In this document: positions 1 through 11,885 of the stretch, in pieces
Position numbering within the stretch: the stretch's first letter is position 1
Layout of the letters: the number at the start of each line of letters is the position of its first letter
DNA from: Rhineura floridana
Taxonomy: Eukaryota > Chordata > Lepidosauria > Squamata > Rhineuridae
Direction of reading: 5' to 3'
NCBI RefSeq assembly: GCF_030035675.1
Contig: NC_084489.1
Span: 81,892,270 to 81,956,269, forward strand
Length of the DNA stretch: 64,000 nt
Translations under genes and position numbers: made by a program
The notes under the pieces: model-generated
What the model was told of the DNA's origin: nothing
Databases searched by the model: none
The model's input: only the letters and a program-made list of their open reading frames with translations

Positions 1-545
1 TGTCCATTTTGGCCCTCTCAGTTTCCGTTTTTCCAGTCTTAAATTCGGTTCTCCACATTCCTGTGGCAATTTGCGATTTTTTTAAAAAAAACAATCCTCA
101 TGAAAAGTCATAAGTATCTTAATGTGCCTTTCTCCTAATAAACACATTTTTGTATGCCATTTTGACTAGCATACACATTTTTGCAAGCAATTTCACGTAA
201 TATAATACAATGTATTTTATTTTTACTAATACGTTCATTTTTATGCACACGTTCCCCTAACATGGGCATTTTTGTAAACCTTGTTCGGTTGGAGAACTGC
301 ATCACTAAATTCTGAGAAGTGTGAATTTTGAAGGACACTTGCGCTTCAGTTCCATAATAATAATAATAATAATAATAATAATATCCACTCTTCACCAGCA
401 GGTACTAGGGCAGGTTACAGCAGTTAAAAACTAAATATTAAAAACAGATAAATTACAATCACAGGAATAGGGAAGTTTCAAAAAGTGCACATTTGATAGA
501 TTTGGCTTTAAATGTGAACTGAACTGAATTTCTCCCCCATCCCTA
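1..545. repeat. AT-rich interspersed repeat (A orientation), with insertion
   Basis: The dominant repeat of the window. Landmarks of the A orientation: ctcagtttccgtttttccag, ttaaattcggttctccacat, then repeated (a)catttttgt words, ttggttggagaactgcat, and the end ctgaatttctcccccatccc. An (AATA)n-containing insertion lies at about 355-440. I do not recognise a family name; the ends of better copies (tagggatggg / ccatccctag) suggest a hAT-like element. Confidence 0.65.
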
Positions 546-1925
546 CTCCCAGGGAGGTGAGTACAGGCAAGCAACCTCAGTCCACAAGCCTCCTAACAGC
601 CCTGCAATTATGATCCCTTTGGAGCTTGGCACAAGGAAAACGAAATCTACAGCTGGGACTTGTGCTTTCTAATGTTTGTTCCTGACCTGTTGAGAATTGA
701 ACCAATGACTTCAGATCCTTCATCAGCTTCTTAACACACCTTGTATTGTCATTTTGTCACCAACAGGAGGCCCGACTTGCAAGGAGAAAGGAGGCGTCTC
801 TTCTTTCCACAGTGCTCAGTACGCCACGCACTTCAAGAAAGGTCAACAGCTGTGAGTGCAGTGATCTCTTTGGGTCCCTTGGGGGAGCCTTCCTTTTCCC
901 CATCAAGATGCAATCAAGGCCTCACAGTCAGCGGGACTACAGATGACTGTCTAGAAGGGGAGGAGGAGGGGAGGACATGAATCTGATAAACAGGGTATGA
1001 TGGGAAACCAGGACCAGCCTAATATATTTTGATGTCCAACAGAGAAAATATACATATGGCACCTACCCTCCCTCCAGTATAAATATACAACCATCTGATG
1101 GCCTTGAAAGTATCCCAAAATGTGGCTCACCTGCTTTAATATGGGAACAGCCCTGTTTACAGAAAATCAAATGCAAATCTCTCATTTTGATTCAAATCAT
1201 TCAGGGCTTTCATCCCACTGCCATAATGACAGGAAACTGTTTGACAGTATTTCCTACCTGACATACAACAATATTTAGTATTTGCTATGCCCTGTGGTAG
1301 ACAAGCAAAAGTATTGGCATCTGACAGCATCAACTGTTAACCACTTGGATATTTGTCTCTCTCTATATTTTTTTAAAAAAATGTCGGAATACACCAGCTG
1401 GATTTTAAATACTGCATTTTTATATTTTTTAAAAAAGCAAAATTCAAATTTTCGTTTTCTTGTTCAAAATATAAATGACAAAATGGGGCATTTTGGCAAA
1501 TTTTAAGTATTTGTGAATAGTTGTTTTAGCCTCTGTGTAAAACAAGCCTCACATCTTTATCTTGCACAACATTCAGGGCAGTTCAGCAATGATAAAACAT
1601 ACATTTGGCATAATGACCCAAACCCACCTTATCCTTGTCTAGATTTTCCAAACTCATTAAAAACACACGAGTGTGAAGCACAAGAAGGAAAATATTGGTG
1701 TTTCCTACCCCCACACTGAGTAACAATTGCATATTTTTTGCTATAAAAGATCATAGCACTTTTATGACTGAAGTGCTGTTATACGTTGACCGGTTCATTG
1801 AAGGGTCACTATTAAAATACCTTTAGAGCACATTGTGGGAGAGATTACTATTGGGAAGTCTTAGAGTGCCATCTGGTGGTTTCCTTTTTTCCTTGTTTCC
1901 TTTTTCTGGAAATCCTAATTTAGGG
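546..1925. other. Unassigned
   Basis: No recognised gene. 765-850 has an acceptor-like ccaacag and a short open stretch on +, but no known motif (see rejected list). Confidence 0.4.
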
Positions 1926-1929
1926 ATGG

Positions 1930-2064
1930 GAAACCTGTGGCCCTCCAGATATTATCTGTTGGACTTCAACTCCCATAATCCCTGGCTGTTGGCCATGCTG
2001 ACCAGGGCTTATGGGAGTTGCAGTCTAACATTATCTAGAGGGCCACAGGTTCCCCATCCCTGCC
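1930..2064. mobile_element. hAT MITE of the same family
   Basis: gatgggaaacctgtggccct through gggccacaggttccccatcc; palindromic body. Flanks tcctaatt and ccctaact match at 6 of 8 positions, as expected for an old 8-bp duplication. Confidence 0.7.
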
Positions 2065-2084
2065 CTAACTGGTTCGATATCTAA

Positions 2085-2205
2085 GGAAACAAGAGCTCTG
2101 CTGGATCAGACTGAAGGTCTATCTAGTCCTGCATCCTGTTTTCATCACTGGACAGCCTAATCTTTGTGAGAAGCCCACAGGCAGGATGCAAAGGCTACAG
2201 ACCTC
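2085..2205. mobile_element. CR1-like repeat fragment
   Basis: Short diverged copy with agctctgctggatcagactg and gtcctgcatcctgttttcat. Confidence 0.5.
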
Positions 2206-2474
2206 TCATCTTGGCCACCTCTTCATGTGACATATGTGTGAACATGAAGGTGGGAGAAGGAGGAAAGGGTTGCACCTCCCACTCTACCCATCTCCATGTA
2301 TTCATCTGAAGCATGTTTGCCCTTCACAGTTTCTGACAAATGTGTGGAAGTCAGGGGGAGAGCCAGCAGGCATAATTCTGCTGATCTGCTGATCTTTTCC
2401 ATGCACTGGTGCCACTGGGGCAGAGCTTTAAGGCAGAAGTCCAAGACCTACTCAGCAGAATGAGCAGGAGGGCA

Positions 2475-2765
2475 GCAGTGGCTGGTGCCCATTGGGACTG
2501 ATAGGGCGGAAGACAGGGAGGCCAACAGCAGGTGGCACCAGAGCCAATGACAGGCAGAGCCAACTCATTCTAGTTTTGCCTTCATACCCTTGCCTCCTGA
2601 GTTCTATAAAGGCAACAATGAGGCTAAGGACAAGGAAGATTACAGCCTGTGCTGCACCATGGACTGGTTGTAAGTAAAAAGGCAGCAGGAAGGGGTTGGC
2701 TGAGGGCAGACTGAAGTTGGTGGGGCAATGCCCCACTTGCCCTAATGGACCAGCCTCCACTGCAG
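2475..2765. mobile_element. ggctggtgcccatt-type MITE
   Basis: cagtggctggtgcccattgg through cctaatggaccagcctccac with inverted ends. Other copies: 24165-24425 (inverted, truncated) and 56725-57035. Confidence 0.6.
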
Positions 2766-2829
2766 GAGGACCCCCAAATGCTACAGGGGCAGCTTACCAC
2801 ATTTTGAAGAAAGTGAAATAATAGATATT

Positions 2830-3100
2830 GTGCAATTTGGTCAACACATTTTTTGCAACCAATTTCCCTGGTATGATGTTTTGTACTTTATTTCCACGGC
2901 TATATGCATTTTTATGTACACTGTCCCCTAATATACATTTTTGTGCAGATAGTTTGGTTGGAGAACGCTCTGAAAAATTCAGAGAAGTGCAAATTTAAAA
3001 TAATAGCTACGTTTCAGTTCATGTATTGTTTTGCGAAGTGCTCATGAAGTAGGTTCACATCACAATCTGAGCCAAACCATATTCCTCCCTCCCCCATCTA
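2830..3100. repeat. AT-rich repeat, partial
   Basis: A orientation: ggctatatgcatttttatgt, gtcccctaatatacattttt, gtttggttggagaacgctct. Confidence 0.55.
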
Positions 3101-3104
3101 ATTA

Positions 3105-4030
3105 AGCTTGATTAGAGTTTTAGATTTCTTGGTTGCATTTATCCAGGACTGTCTGTATGTCGTGATTATACACAAGCAGAGAATACCCAAAGGGCACAGG
3201 CTGTTTTTTCATTTTAAAATGTAGCATCCCACCGGGCAGCACAAGCCCTCAGATGTACTTAAAATAGCTCTCTGGATCACAGCTATTATGTCTGTGTTCT
3301 AAAGCCAAATATTGTCTTAGGGATTTGCCTTAATCTGGAAGCTCCTTCTTAACTACTTTGTGGTGGCCTAGCTTATCTCTGGGATGTGTCATCCCTGTCC
3401 CCTCTGTAACCAGCCTCCCCATTCTTTGTGATGAGCTGTAGAAGTTCTGGCTCCTGTTTCTTTCTTCACACAAGGTGTCAAGTTAGGGCGCCGTGTTCAC
3501 GGCAGGCCTTTGGCGGTGGGCCCTCTGGAGGGCTCAGGCCATTGACACATGCCTAACAGTGTCAAAACCTGGCGCCAGGCCTGGTTGGTTTGCTGGTGTT
3601 GCTCTTTGCCTCGTTTTCATGGCTATTTATCTGACTTGTGTTATGGAAGGTTAAGGGAAGATGGATATCACCTTGGGTATCTTTTACGCAGAAAGGCAAT
3701 AAGCGCCTTTAATGCATAAACAAGCTAACTGTGATGAAGTGGGCCTTTCTGTGCACTGTTGTCTAGTGTCCAGGGTGAGGGAGAATGACTCCGCAAGGGT
3801 CACTCATTCACCCTCATGATGTAACCCCTGCAAACATTTCCGTTCTTGGGGAAGCACCATTTCCCAGTCCCCAGCCATTTAAGTGGAGTTGCTGGCTATG
3901 ACATCTGACACTCAGTCAACAGTTATTCTTGCCCCAGCTATGCTCCTGAGATGTTGGTCATCTAAACGTCACCAAGCGCTCGACTGTCACAAGCCTGAAT
4001 GACACAGGGATGCACCCATGACCTTATTGT
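3105..4030. other. Unassigned
   Basis: Unique-looking sequence with no frame above about 60 codons and no repeat I recognise. Confidence 0.4.
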
Positions 4031-4035
4031 GAGGT

Positions 4036-4385
4036 GCAGAAGGTTTCTTATTTTTCCAGTCGTCACTTTTCCACATTTCCACATAAGTCTGTGAAAATTC
4101 CTCATGAAAATTCATCAGCAGTGTGTGTGTGTGTGCGTGCGTGTGTGCGTGCGTGCGTGCGCAAATCTACACATTTTTGCAAAGCAATTTCCCCTGATTT
4201 TGCCACCCTGGGCTCTTACTGGAAGGAAGGGCAGGATATAATATAATATAATATAATAAATATAATGTAATATAATATAATATAATATAATATAATATAA
4301 TATAATATAATATAATATAATATAATATAATATATGCTATTTTCACTAATATATGCACATTACTTGGCTGGGAAATTGCATTGCA
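4036..4385. repeat. AT-rich repeat with microsatellite insertion
   Basis: A orientation; split by a (GT)n run at 4121-4160 and a LINE-tail-derived (TATAA)n run at 4237-4335. Confidence 0.6.
4237..4335. repeat. (TATAA)n microsatellite
   Basis: About 100 bp of near-perfect ATAAT pentamers, following ggaaggaagggcaggata, a LINE 3'-tail motif that probably seeded it. Confidence 0.9.
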
Positions 4386-4605
4386 AAATTCCCAGAACTA
4401 CAATTCCCAGAGTTCCCTGGGCTAGAGGGACTGATTATTAAGCCACTCTGGGGATTGTAGCTCTCTGAGAGGAACAGGGGTCTCCTAACAACTCTCAGCA
4501 CCTTTGACAAACTACAGTTCCCAGGATTCTTTGGGAGAAGCCATAACTATTTAAAATGGCATATTACTGCTTTAAATGTATAGTCCAGATGGGGCTTATT
4601 CATTC
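4384..4605. mobile_element. acaattcccag-type MITE
   Basis: Contains aactacaattcccagagttc, aaactacagttcccaggatt, then ctatttaaaatggcatatta and a tttaaatgtatag tail. The same family recurs at 20465-20555, 36960-37125 and 38035-38215. Confidence 0.6.
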
Positions 4606-4989
4606 TTTTTATGTGAATGGAATTCAATTGGCTTAGAAATCCAAGGACTTAAAAAAAATCCAAGCCTTTAGCTTAATTGGGCTTTAGACGGGCTATTTGT
4701 CTGAAATTAGTTTCTGATCTCATGGGACACATTTGACATGGTGGTGACGATGCTGATGTTGAGGGTGTCATGATATGACAACTTAGAGTATGACTCAGGG
4801 ACGTGTTCCTATTCCCTGACGCGCTTCTGGGGGCAAGTATCCCCTTCCCTCACTGGATATCAATTTACGGAGGTGGGGGTGCGGGTGGGAGGGCTTCATT
4901 GACTGAGTAAGCCCTCTTGGTATCACAAACTTGCAGGTAGTGCCACTTCTCCTTCTCCCCTCCCGAACAAGTTTACAAGAAACCATGAT

Positions 4990-5104
4990 TGACTCAGCCT
5001 GATGGAAGAGCAGTGCCTGCCCCCTAAAAATAGACCACCCATTTCATCCTCCCAACATAGCTCGGGATTCCAAGATATAATCAGCTGTGAGGGGCCAGCA
5101 GGAG
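4990..5104 (+). promoter_or_regulatory. Candidate muscle promoter: AP-1, MEF2, E-box, TATA-like
   Basis: Within about 100 bp lie an exact AP-1 site (TGACTCA, 4990-4996), an exact MEF2 site (CTAAAAATAG, 5024-5033), a TATA-like gatataatc (5074-5082) and an exact E-box (CAGCTG, 5082-5087). Another AP-1 site is at 4791-4797. Chick Xin is known to act downstream of Nkx2.5/MEF2. A strong splice donor follows at 5236. It is 22 kb upstream of the giant exon, and the link to XIRP1 is inference. Confidence 0.35.
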
Positions 5105-5235
5105 ACTCAGAGCCAGGATCACACAGCAGAGAGTGGAGCAGGTCTCCTCCGTACGGGTTTCTGACTACTGGGCCTTTCCAAGATACCCACCACTAGGACT
5201 AAGGCGACGCCATTCCGGACTGCTGGGAACTCTCT
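5105..5235 (+). other. Candidate non-coding leader exon
   Basis: The start is set about 25-30 bp after the TATA-like motif; the end is a consensus donor (tctct/gtaagt). No in-frame ATG opens a useful frame, so it would be a 5' UTR exon. In the frame without stops it ends in phase 1, which would match the exon at 23250, but that frame lacks a Met and is closed by TGA at 5088. Transcript data would be decisive. Confidence 0.3.
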
Positions 5236-5954
5236 GTAAGTTGTTTCTTGGATACTGTAATGGGAAGGGGAGTTTAACTGTTGAATGGCACATGCCGTCT
5301 CTCACCCAGCTCAAGCCCCAGTGGGAGTCCAGGATTGCTAAATGTCTCGTTGATCAAAGCCAGCTTAATACACCCAGTTTTTCTGTGCTTAGCCAAAACT
5401 TCTGCTGGATGGAGACTGATGTGTTCATTCACCCTAGTGAAAGGTTCAGATCACATCCAGGTTGGGGCAGAATGCTTCAACCCACATTTTAAAAACTTGA
5501 CTAAGTTCTGATGTAACTTAACATATCCCAATTGCAAAGGGTGAATCTGGATTCAGGCCACTGGCAAATCCTCTGAGAAATGGATGAAGCCTGTGTTTCT
5601 CAAGCGTTTTGACCCCCCTCCCCCAACACACACAAACATTTTGACTTGAATGTTACTTGATATTGTGGTTTCAGGATGTTATTGTAATTGTAATTGTTTG
5701 AATTGCTGTGATTTAATTACCTGAGTAATGGTGGGGCAAGATTTTAGAGTTGGAAAGGATCTTGGAAAGCTTTTAGTCCAACCCTCTGCATAATGGAGTG
5801 ATCAGACCAGAGCACATTCCCTAGACCAGCCTTCTCTAACCTGGTGCCCTTCAGATGTTTTGGACTAGAACTCCCATCAGCCCCAGCTTGGAAAACTACA
5901 CAAGGGGACCTCCTGCAAATATTTGGTCTAATGTAGAGAGTGGATAGTTTAACA

Positions 5955-6120
5955 CCAGGGGTAGGGAACTTGATCTGGATGGTGGGCCAGCTCCTTATCT
6001 CCCCTACCCCTCGTGGGCCAAATTTGGCAGGTGGGCAGGGCTACTTACCTGTCAGTCACCTGGTGTTACAATGACATCACTGGTGATTATCACTAGGAAT
6101 TCAAAGCACCATGACACCCT
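5955..6120. mobile_element. hAT-type MITE (caggggtagggaac / gtgggcc)
   Basis: accaggggtagggaacttga, tggtgggccagctccttatc and gcaggtgggcagggctactt; related to 44070-44440. Confidence 0.45.
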
Positions 6121-6419
6121 GGGCTGTTTCTGGGAGGAAGGATGGGATAGAAATTTAATAAATAATAAATAAATAAATCTGCAGTGACTTCTGCAGACAC
6201 CAGCTGCAGATCAGTTCCCCACAGAGAACTCGGTGCCAATCCAGCCCATCTCTACCTGCCCCACATGTGACATCATATATGATGTCAGGTGTGAGGCAAG
6301 TAGGCGTGGTTTGGGGAAAATAGTCTTGCAGGTCCCCAACGTTTAACTTTACGTGCATATATATACACAGAACTTTAATGTATTTTCCACAGACTAAACC
6401 TCTTTCATAACCTAGCAAT

Positions 6420-8320
6420 TAAATATCAGAGTCGAGCATCTGGAATTTGAATTTCTGCATTCAAAATGGATATTTCTGAGCCTCAAAATCTTCACATTTA
6501 AGTTTTTGCATTTCAGAATGTTAGCTTTAGTTGCCATTCTTTTCAGCATCCTCTGGTTACCAACTTATTTATCTCAAGGGAAATCGCTGGGACAGCAGAT
6601 GACTTATTTCAGTGATATAAGAAAAGGTGCCAGGATTTCTAGAAAAACCCAACTTCATGTGGTTTAATACTTCACCTTGTTTTTGAAATGTTAGTTTTGT
6701 AAATCTAGTAAGTGCTGTCCTAGACTGGATCTGCCCAAACTTATGTTAGTGAAGGATGCTTCGTAGCTGTGGTACCAGGCCTAGAATTTGAAACTTGAGA
6801 GGGAACAGTTCCAACTGGAATTATCCAGACACAAAAGAGGAAAGTCTGGAGTGTGGACATCACACAGTTAATAGTAAGATGAAAGGGTTAGGGTCTTGCT
6901 ATGTGGGGGTGCTTCCAGAAAGATATCTGTAATGCGAGGGGTGACCATGTTCCTGATCCATGAAAATATCATTTTCAAGTCAACACAACGCCATTGGCAT
7001 CAAAAGGCCAGCCAACCACTACCACCCCCGCCATTTCATCCAGATGTACTGTTCCCAGGAAAAATCTGATAACTAAAAAAAAAACAACAGGTTGCCAATG
7101 TCCTGTTTGCCATACCTCAACAACCTGTTAACAGTCTCTGTCTGGAAGCAACTTCAGTGTTTTCCTGTTAAAAAAAAGTACAGGGAAGGGGCATATAGTT
7201 ATGAAGATTGCAGGTTTAAGTCATCCTTCCCCAACTACAATCTCTTATAACAACACACACACACACACACACAGAGTCACACAAATTAGTATTTGGGGGT
7301 GGGGAGGTTCCCACTAGTGCCAATGGGAGCTCTTTTCATGGAGATTTCACCTTAGGGTTGTTCACACATTACACTGAACAGAGGTGCAAGTTGTCTCTAC
7401 ACACAGACAACTGTTTGTGTGAAATATGTACACTTTTTGATTTGTGTACATACAGGTACACAGACTGTACACTCATTGAATGTTACATGTGAATAACTTC
7501 CAATGTACAGCTTAAATATTTGTGTACCATCCCAAGTACACAGATTGTATGCTCATTGACTGTAATGTGCGGCCACATCTTTTGTTGACGTCACATGTAG
7601 TCAGGCCCTTGCCGTCTAACATTTTATCTCTAGAATTGTGTAGCGTTGTCTGATTAAAACAACAGACTGGTAGTTTTCATTGAGGAGGGCCCAAATACAG
7701 TGGGAGGGGGAGAGATCCTGGACTTGTGCACATCTGAGGATTTTGGCAAGCCCATCCAGCCATGCCACACTGCTGTCACAAAGCTTTGCTGCCACAATTC
7801 CCTTTTCTGCACAGCTATTGAAGGTATTGAGCTCCATTCTCTATTGCACCCTGCCTCATGCTGGGGGCCTCCATAGGTTTTGAAGGACAATTCCCAGCAG
7901 CCACAGCTAGCACAGCCATGATGAGTTTGGGCCAGGGCATGTTTCTCCAGGAAGTTCCACACAGGAGATCAGAACATGTGACTCATCCCCAACGATATCA
8001 TGGGTACTATCCAATTGGGCTATACCAACATTTCCTTTACTTTTGTGAATGTTTCTATATCTGCGGAAAGTGAGCCCATGTTCTCAGAGGAATTATCTAT
8101 AAAATTATCAATAGCCAGTCTTGCTATTGAAAAGAGCTATTGCTCTCATGTGTTTCCCCACTGAGCATTTCTATCGCTATTGTGCAGGCTACTGGATTTC
8201 CCAGACTAAGTTGAAACTTTATAATGGCTTAATTGTGCAAAATCAGGCTCAAGACACCTTATTATTTATTTTTCCATGGATCTAATTTTTTTTGGTCTGA
8301 AACCTATTGCAATTTAGGGG
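6420..8320. other. Unassigned, with a small duplicated motif
   Basis: No gene seen. 7454-7575 holds two diverged copies, about 77 bp apart, of a gtacacagactgtacactca-type motif. Confidence 0.35.
7250..7273. repeat. (AC)n microsatellite
   Basis: About 11 CA units. Confidence 0.85.
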
Positions 8321-8324
8321 ACAC

Positions 8325-8690
8325 TTTCCTGTACCGCAAAGGAAGGCAATGGTAAACCACCTCTGAATACCGCTTACCATGAAAACCCAATTCATAGGGT
8401 TGCCATAACTCGGGATTGACTTAAAGGCAGTCCATTTCCATTTTCCTGTAGTGCAAGTATGCAATTCTAGCACTGGGAAATAAATAATAATAATATTCAC
8501 TGCGATCATACATACATCCAATTTTTTTTCTAGGAATTCCCTTATTTGATCCTCACATTAACCCTGTGAGGCAGGTTAGGCTGATGGACAGTGTCCGGCC
8601 CAAGGTCACTCAGTGAACTTCATGACTGAGTGGGGATTTGAACCTGGGTCTCTTCGGTCCTAGACCAACACTAACTACTGCACTACACTG
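8325..8690. mobile_element. SINE pieces (BovB-tail-like, then CORE/MIR-like)
   Basis: 8325-8445 contains ggaaggcaatggtaaaccac and tagggttgccataactcggg, as in BovB-tailed squamate SINEs. 8540-8690 contains cattaaccctgtgaggcagg and caaggtcactcagtgaactt, a MIR/CORE-SINE-type box ending in a tRNA-like head. Confidence 0.5.
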
Positions 8691-8699
8691 TCTGCATCC

Positions 8700-9720
8700 T
8701 ATAAGTGCCTGCGTAGCCCCACACAAACCTGATTTGTATAGAGATGATGGGCTGTGCAGAGGAACAATGGCCACAGGCAACGATGGATCCACAATACCCA
8801 TTTTGGGATATGTGATGAGGAAAGGGTTTTTTTTGTTTTTTTGTTTCACTTTATTTTTTGTTTTATTGTTTGTTTTAGTTTCAGTTTGAAAGGAATTTTC
8901 ATTTCCCCCCATAAATCTCAACAGAGAAAACTCCTCTCTATTTTCTGCTGCCGTTTGGATGGAAAACAACTTTCCATGCAAAAACGGCACAACATTGTCA
9001 AGGTTTCTACTTGCCTCAGAGGACATAATACTTGCCAAGAGCCAGGCACATCAGAGAGAGGCTCCCTGAGTAAAGTAAAGGTGAAAAACAAAAATGAAAT
9101 GGACCTGCATTCATTGTTCCCATTTGTTTCTGGTTTATTTTATTTTACACTCATTTCATTGTCTAGCAAATGTAAAATGAGGGTGACCTCCATGTCATTT
9201 TTCATTCATTTTTTAAAAAAATGTACAGCCCTACAATACTGCCCTCTGCCTGTCTGGACAACTATGTTCCATACACCGCCAATAATATGATAATCCAAAC
9301 AATACCAGTGGCTCATCCATTGTACTTTCGCTAACTCTTTAACATTCCAAATGCTTGCAAGATTTCCTCCCCCCACCCCCCGCTGCTTTTGCACAGAAAT
9401 GCAACTGGGCTTCTCTAACCAGCTGCCTGTTAAAAGGCAAAAAAACCCCAAACCCACACACATCTCAAAATGCCACCGGCAGTTGTCACTCAGAGAACGT
9501 CTTTGCATTTCTGAGCCAGGAATAGAAGCTCTACATTCTTTGAAGCATGATTATCTCCCCATGCCTGCCGCCCCCCGGTCACCCTTCCCCAACCCCAGAC
9601 CAAATGTAGCGAGCACAATGACTTTGTCTCAAGCAAGTCCCTGCTGGAAAGGGCCAGGCACTTCCTCTTCCTGGTGTCAAAATTACAGGTCATCAGAAGC
9701 ATCTGTATTTTTGACCGACT
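8700..9720. other. Unassigned
   Basis: Open frames of up to 178 codons exist on both strands but are T/A-driven low-complexity reads without motifs. No gene called. Confidence 0.35.
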
Positions 9721-9721
9721 A

Positions 9722-9840
9722 ACTATTGTCTACGCTGACTGGCAGTGTCTCTCCAAGGTTTCAGGCGATGATCTCACCCAACCCTAAAGTGGAGGTGCCA
9801 GGGATTGAGACTGGCACCCCCTGCTTGCTCTACCTGTGAT
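9722..9840 (-). mobile_element. tRNA-headed SINE fragment
   Basis: Inverted middle and head of the 49789 family (tctacgctgactggcagtgt, tctccaaggtttcaggc, ccagggattgagactgg). Confidence 0.55.
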
Positions 9841-10544
9841 GAAAAAATGGACATGGCCTGCCTTCAAGTCAATCCTGACTTATGGCAGCCAGTAGTGTAG
9901 TGGCAAATTCAGACATGCAGGGTCCCTTCATGTTAGTCATAGCCATGCCCCCTCCTCCCTTTCTTTGCTGCTGGATTGAGAATGAGATCCTTGTTAATGC
10001 CTTCTCCCACAACAGCAGAAGCCCCTGGGAACCAATAAAGCATAAAAGAGGAGAGTCTTAGCTACTGAGAAGAGTCTTCTCGGTGGCTGATTCATCTCCT
10101 TTAACTCTGATTGGCTGGTAGGATGCTGGAGACATAGGGACCCTGCTGGGACCTTGCTCCCAAAAAAGTAAGGGTCTAAGACCCCATGAGACCCTGGATG
10201 ACTACACCCCTGATTGCAGCCTAAATAGATTTAGGTATGTCAAAAGGTATTTTATTTATTTATTTTATTTATTTATTATTTGATTTATATCCCGCCCTTC
10301 CTCCCATACCTCCCACAGGTATGATGCTCTTGGCTTAAAAAAGGGAGGGGCAGAGTGACTATTTGACCTGTGCTAATAATATTGCTGTAGTTAAAAGATA
10401 TTAAAAAGTTAAGACTACTTTTTAATATTTAAAATATATGGATGCTGACTTCAACGGGGTGGAGGGTTACCTCCCAAGGCGACATACAGTTAAAATACAA
10501 TGTAGACCAAGAGCTGATGCCAGAATAGTATGCCTCTGAATAGC

Positions 10545-10690
10545 AGCTGATGGGAATCACAAGTGGGCAGAGTGCCATTGCCCTCAGGTCCTGCTTGCAG
10601 GCCTCCCATAATGAGCATCTAGTTGGCCACTGTGAGAACAGGATGCTGGACTAGATGGGCCACTGGCCTGCTCATACATTTGTAGGTTCT
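10545..10690. mobile_element. CR1-like repeat fragment
   Basis: Inverted copy of the ctggatcaggcca / catcctgttctcacagtggc family (here tggccactgtgagaacagga). Confidence 0.5.
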
Positions 10691-10954
10691 TGACTTTAAA
10701 AGTCAGTAAAACCACAAACATCCAGCCCCCTGCAATACTAAAATACACAATCACAACAGCAGCAGCAAAAATCAGCTGAACAAAAGAAAAAGTGGATGGG
10801 TGAGTGGGTTGCATAACTAGTTAGCATGCCAGAATCCCACTTGCTGTGGGAATTAACCAGAGAAATTGCTGCACACACCAACTAAGAATAGCCATGCAAC
10901 CCCCTTCCAGCCCCCCCCATCTAACCCCACACATGCACACACATCCCCATTCTA

Positions 10955-11885
10955 ATCCAGTGCCTGGCTGTGACAATGGACTGGATGAGGGCTAATAAAC
11001 TGAGGCTCAATCCAGACAAGACTGAGATGCTGCTAGTGGGTGGTTCTTCTAACCATATGGTGGATGTCCAACCTGTCCTGGATGGGGTTGCACTCTCCCT
11101 GAAGGAGCAGGTTAGTAGCTTCGGGGTTCTCCTGAAACCATCTCTGTCACTTGAGGCTCAGGTAGCCTCAGTTGCACGGAGTGCCTTCTACCAACTTTGG
11201 TTGGTGGCCCAGCTGCGCCCCTATCTGGACAGGGATAACCTGGCTTCAGTTGTCCATGCTCTGATAACCTCCAAGTTAGATTACTGCAATGCACTCTATG
11301 TGGGGCTGCCTTTGAAGACGGTTCGGAAACTGCAGCTTGTGCAAAATGCAGCAGCCAGATTGGTAACAGGGACCAGACAGTCCGAACATATAAAACCGAT
11401 TCTGGCCCGCTTGCATTGGCTGCCTGTATGTTTCTGAGCTCGATTCAAGGTGCTGGTTTTAACCTATAAAGCCTTACATGGCTTGGGACCACAATACCTG
11501 ATGGAACGCCTCTCCCAATATGAACCCACCCATACAATATGCTCAACATCAAAGGCCATCCTCTGGGTGCCTACTCCAAGGGAAGCTGGGAGTCTGGCAA
11601 CAAGGGAGAGGGCCTTCTCAGTGGTGGCCCCCAAATTATGGAATGATTTTTTTTGACGACGTGCGCCTGGCGCCAACACTGTTATCTTTTTGGCACCAGA
11701 TCAAGACTTTCCTCTTCTCCCAGGCATTTTAGCATGTGTTTTTAAATTGTTTAAAAATTAAAAATTGTGCTTTAAATTGTTTTTGAAAGATGTGTTTTAA
11801 ATTTGTATATTTGTTTTTAATGTTTTTAGTTACTGTAAACCGCCCAGAGAGCTTCAGCTATGGGGCGGTATATAAATACAATATA
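10955..11885 (+). mobile_element. L2-like LINE, 3' end with reverse-transcriptase C-terminus
   Basis: 5'-truncated non-LTR element. It encodes WMRANKLRLNPDKTEMLLVG, SLEAQVASVARSAFYQL, LDYCNALYVGLPLKTVRKLQ and QNAAARLVTGT, then LHWLPVCF and VLTYKALHGLGP, the C-terminal part of an L2/CR1-group reverse transcriptase. One in-frame stop (about 11436) and a frame change near 11645 make it inactive. The 3' tail ends with an accgcccagagagcttc motif, a gcggtatataaa motif and an A/T-rich repeat. Confidence 0.85.

Noticed and set aside
765-850. Possible + strand exon after ccaacag (EARLARRKEASLLSTVL)
   Set aside because: No convincing donor, no family motif and no linked exon; open frames of this size are common by chance.
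5002-5511. Overlapping frames near the MEF2 cluster as coding exons
   Set aside because: The frames are short, mutually overlapping and lack similarity; a non-coding leader explains the donor better.
8754-9290. 178-codon + strand frame
   Set aside because: Driven by T-rich tracts reading as F/L/V; no start context, splice sites or recognisable domain.
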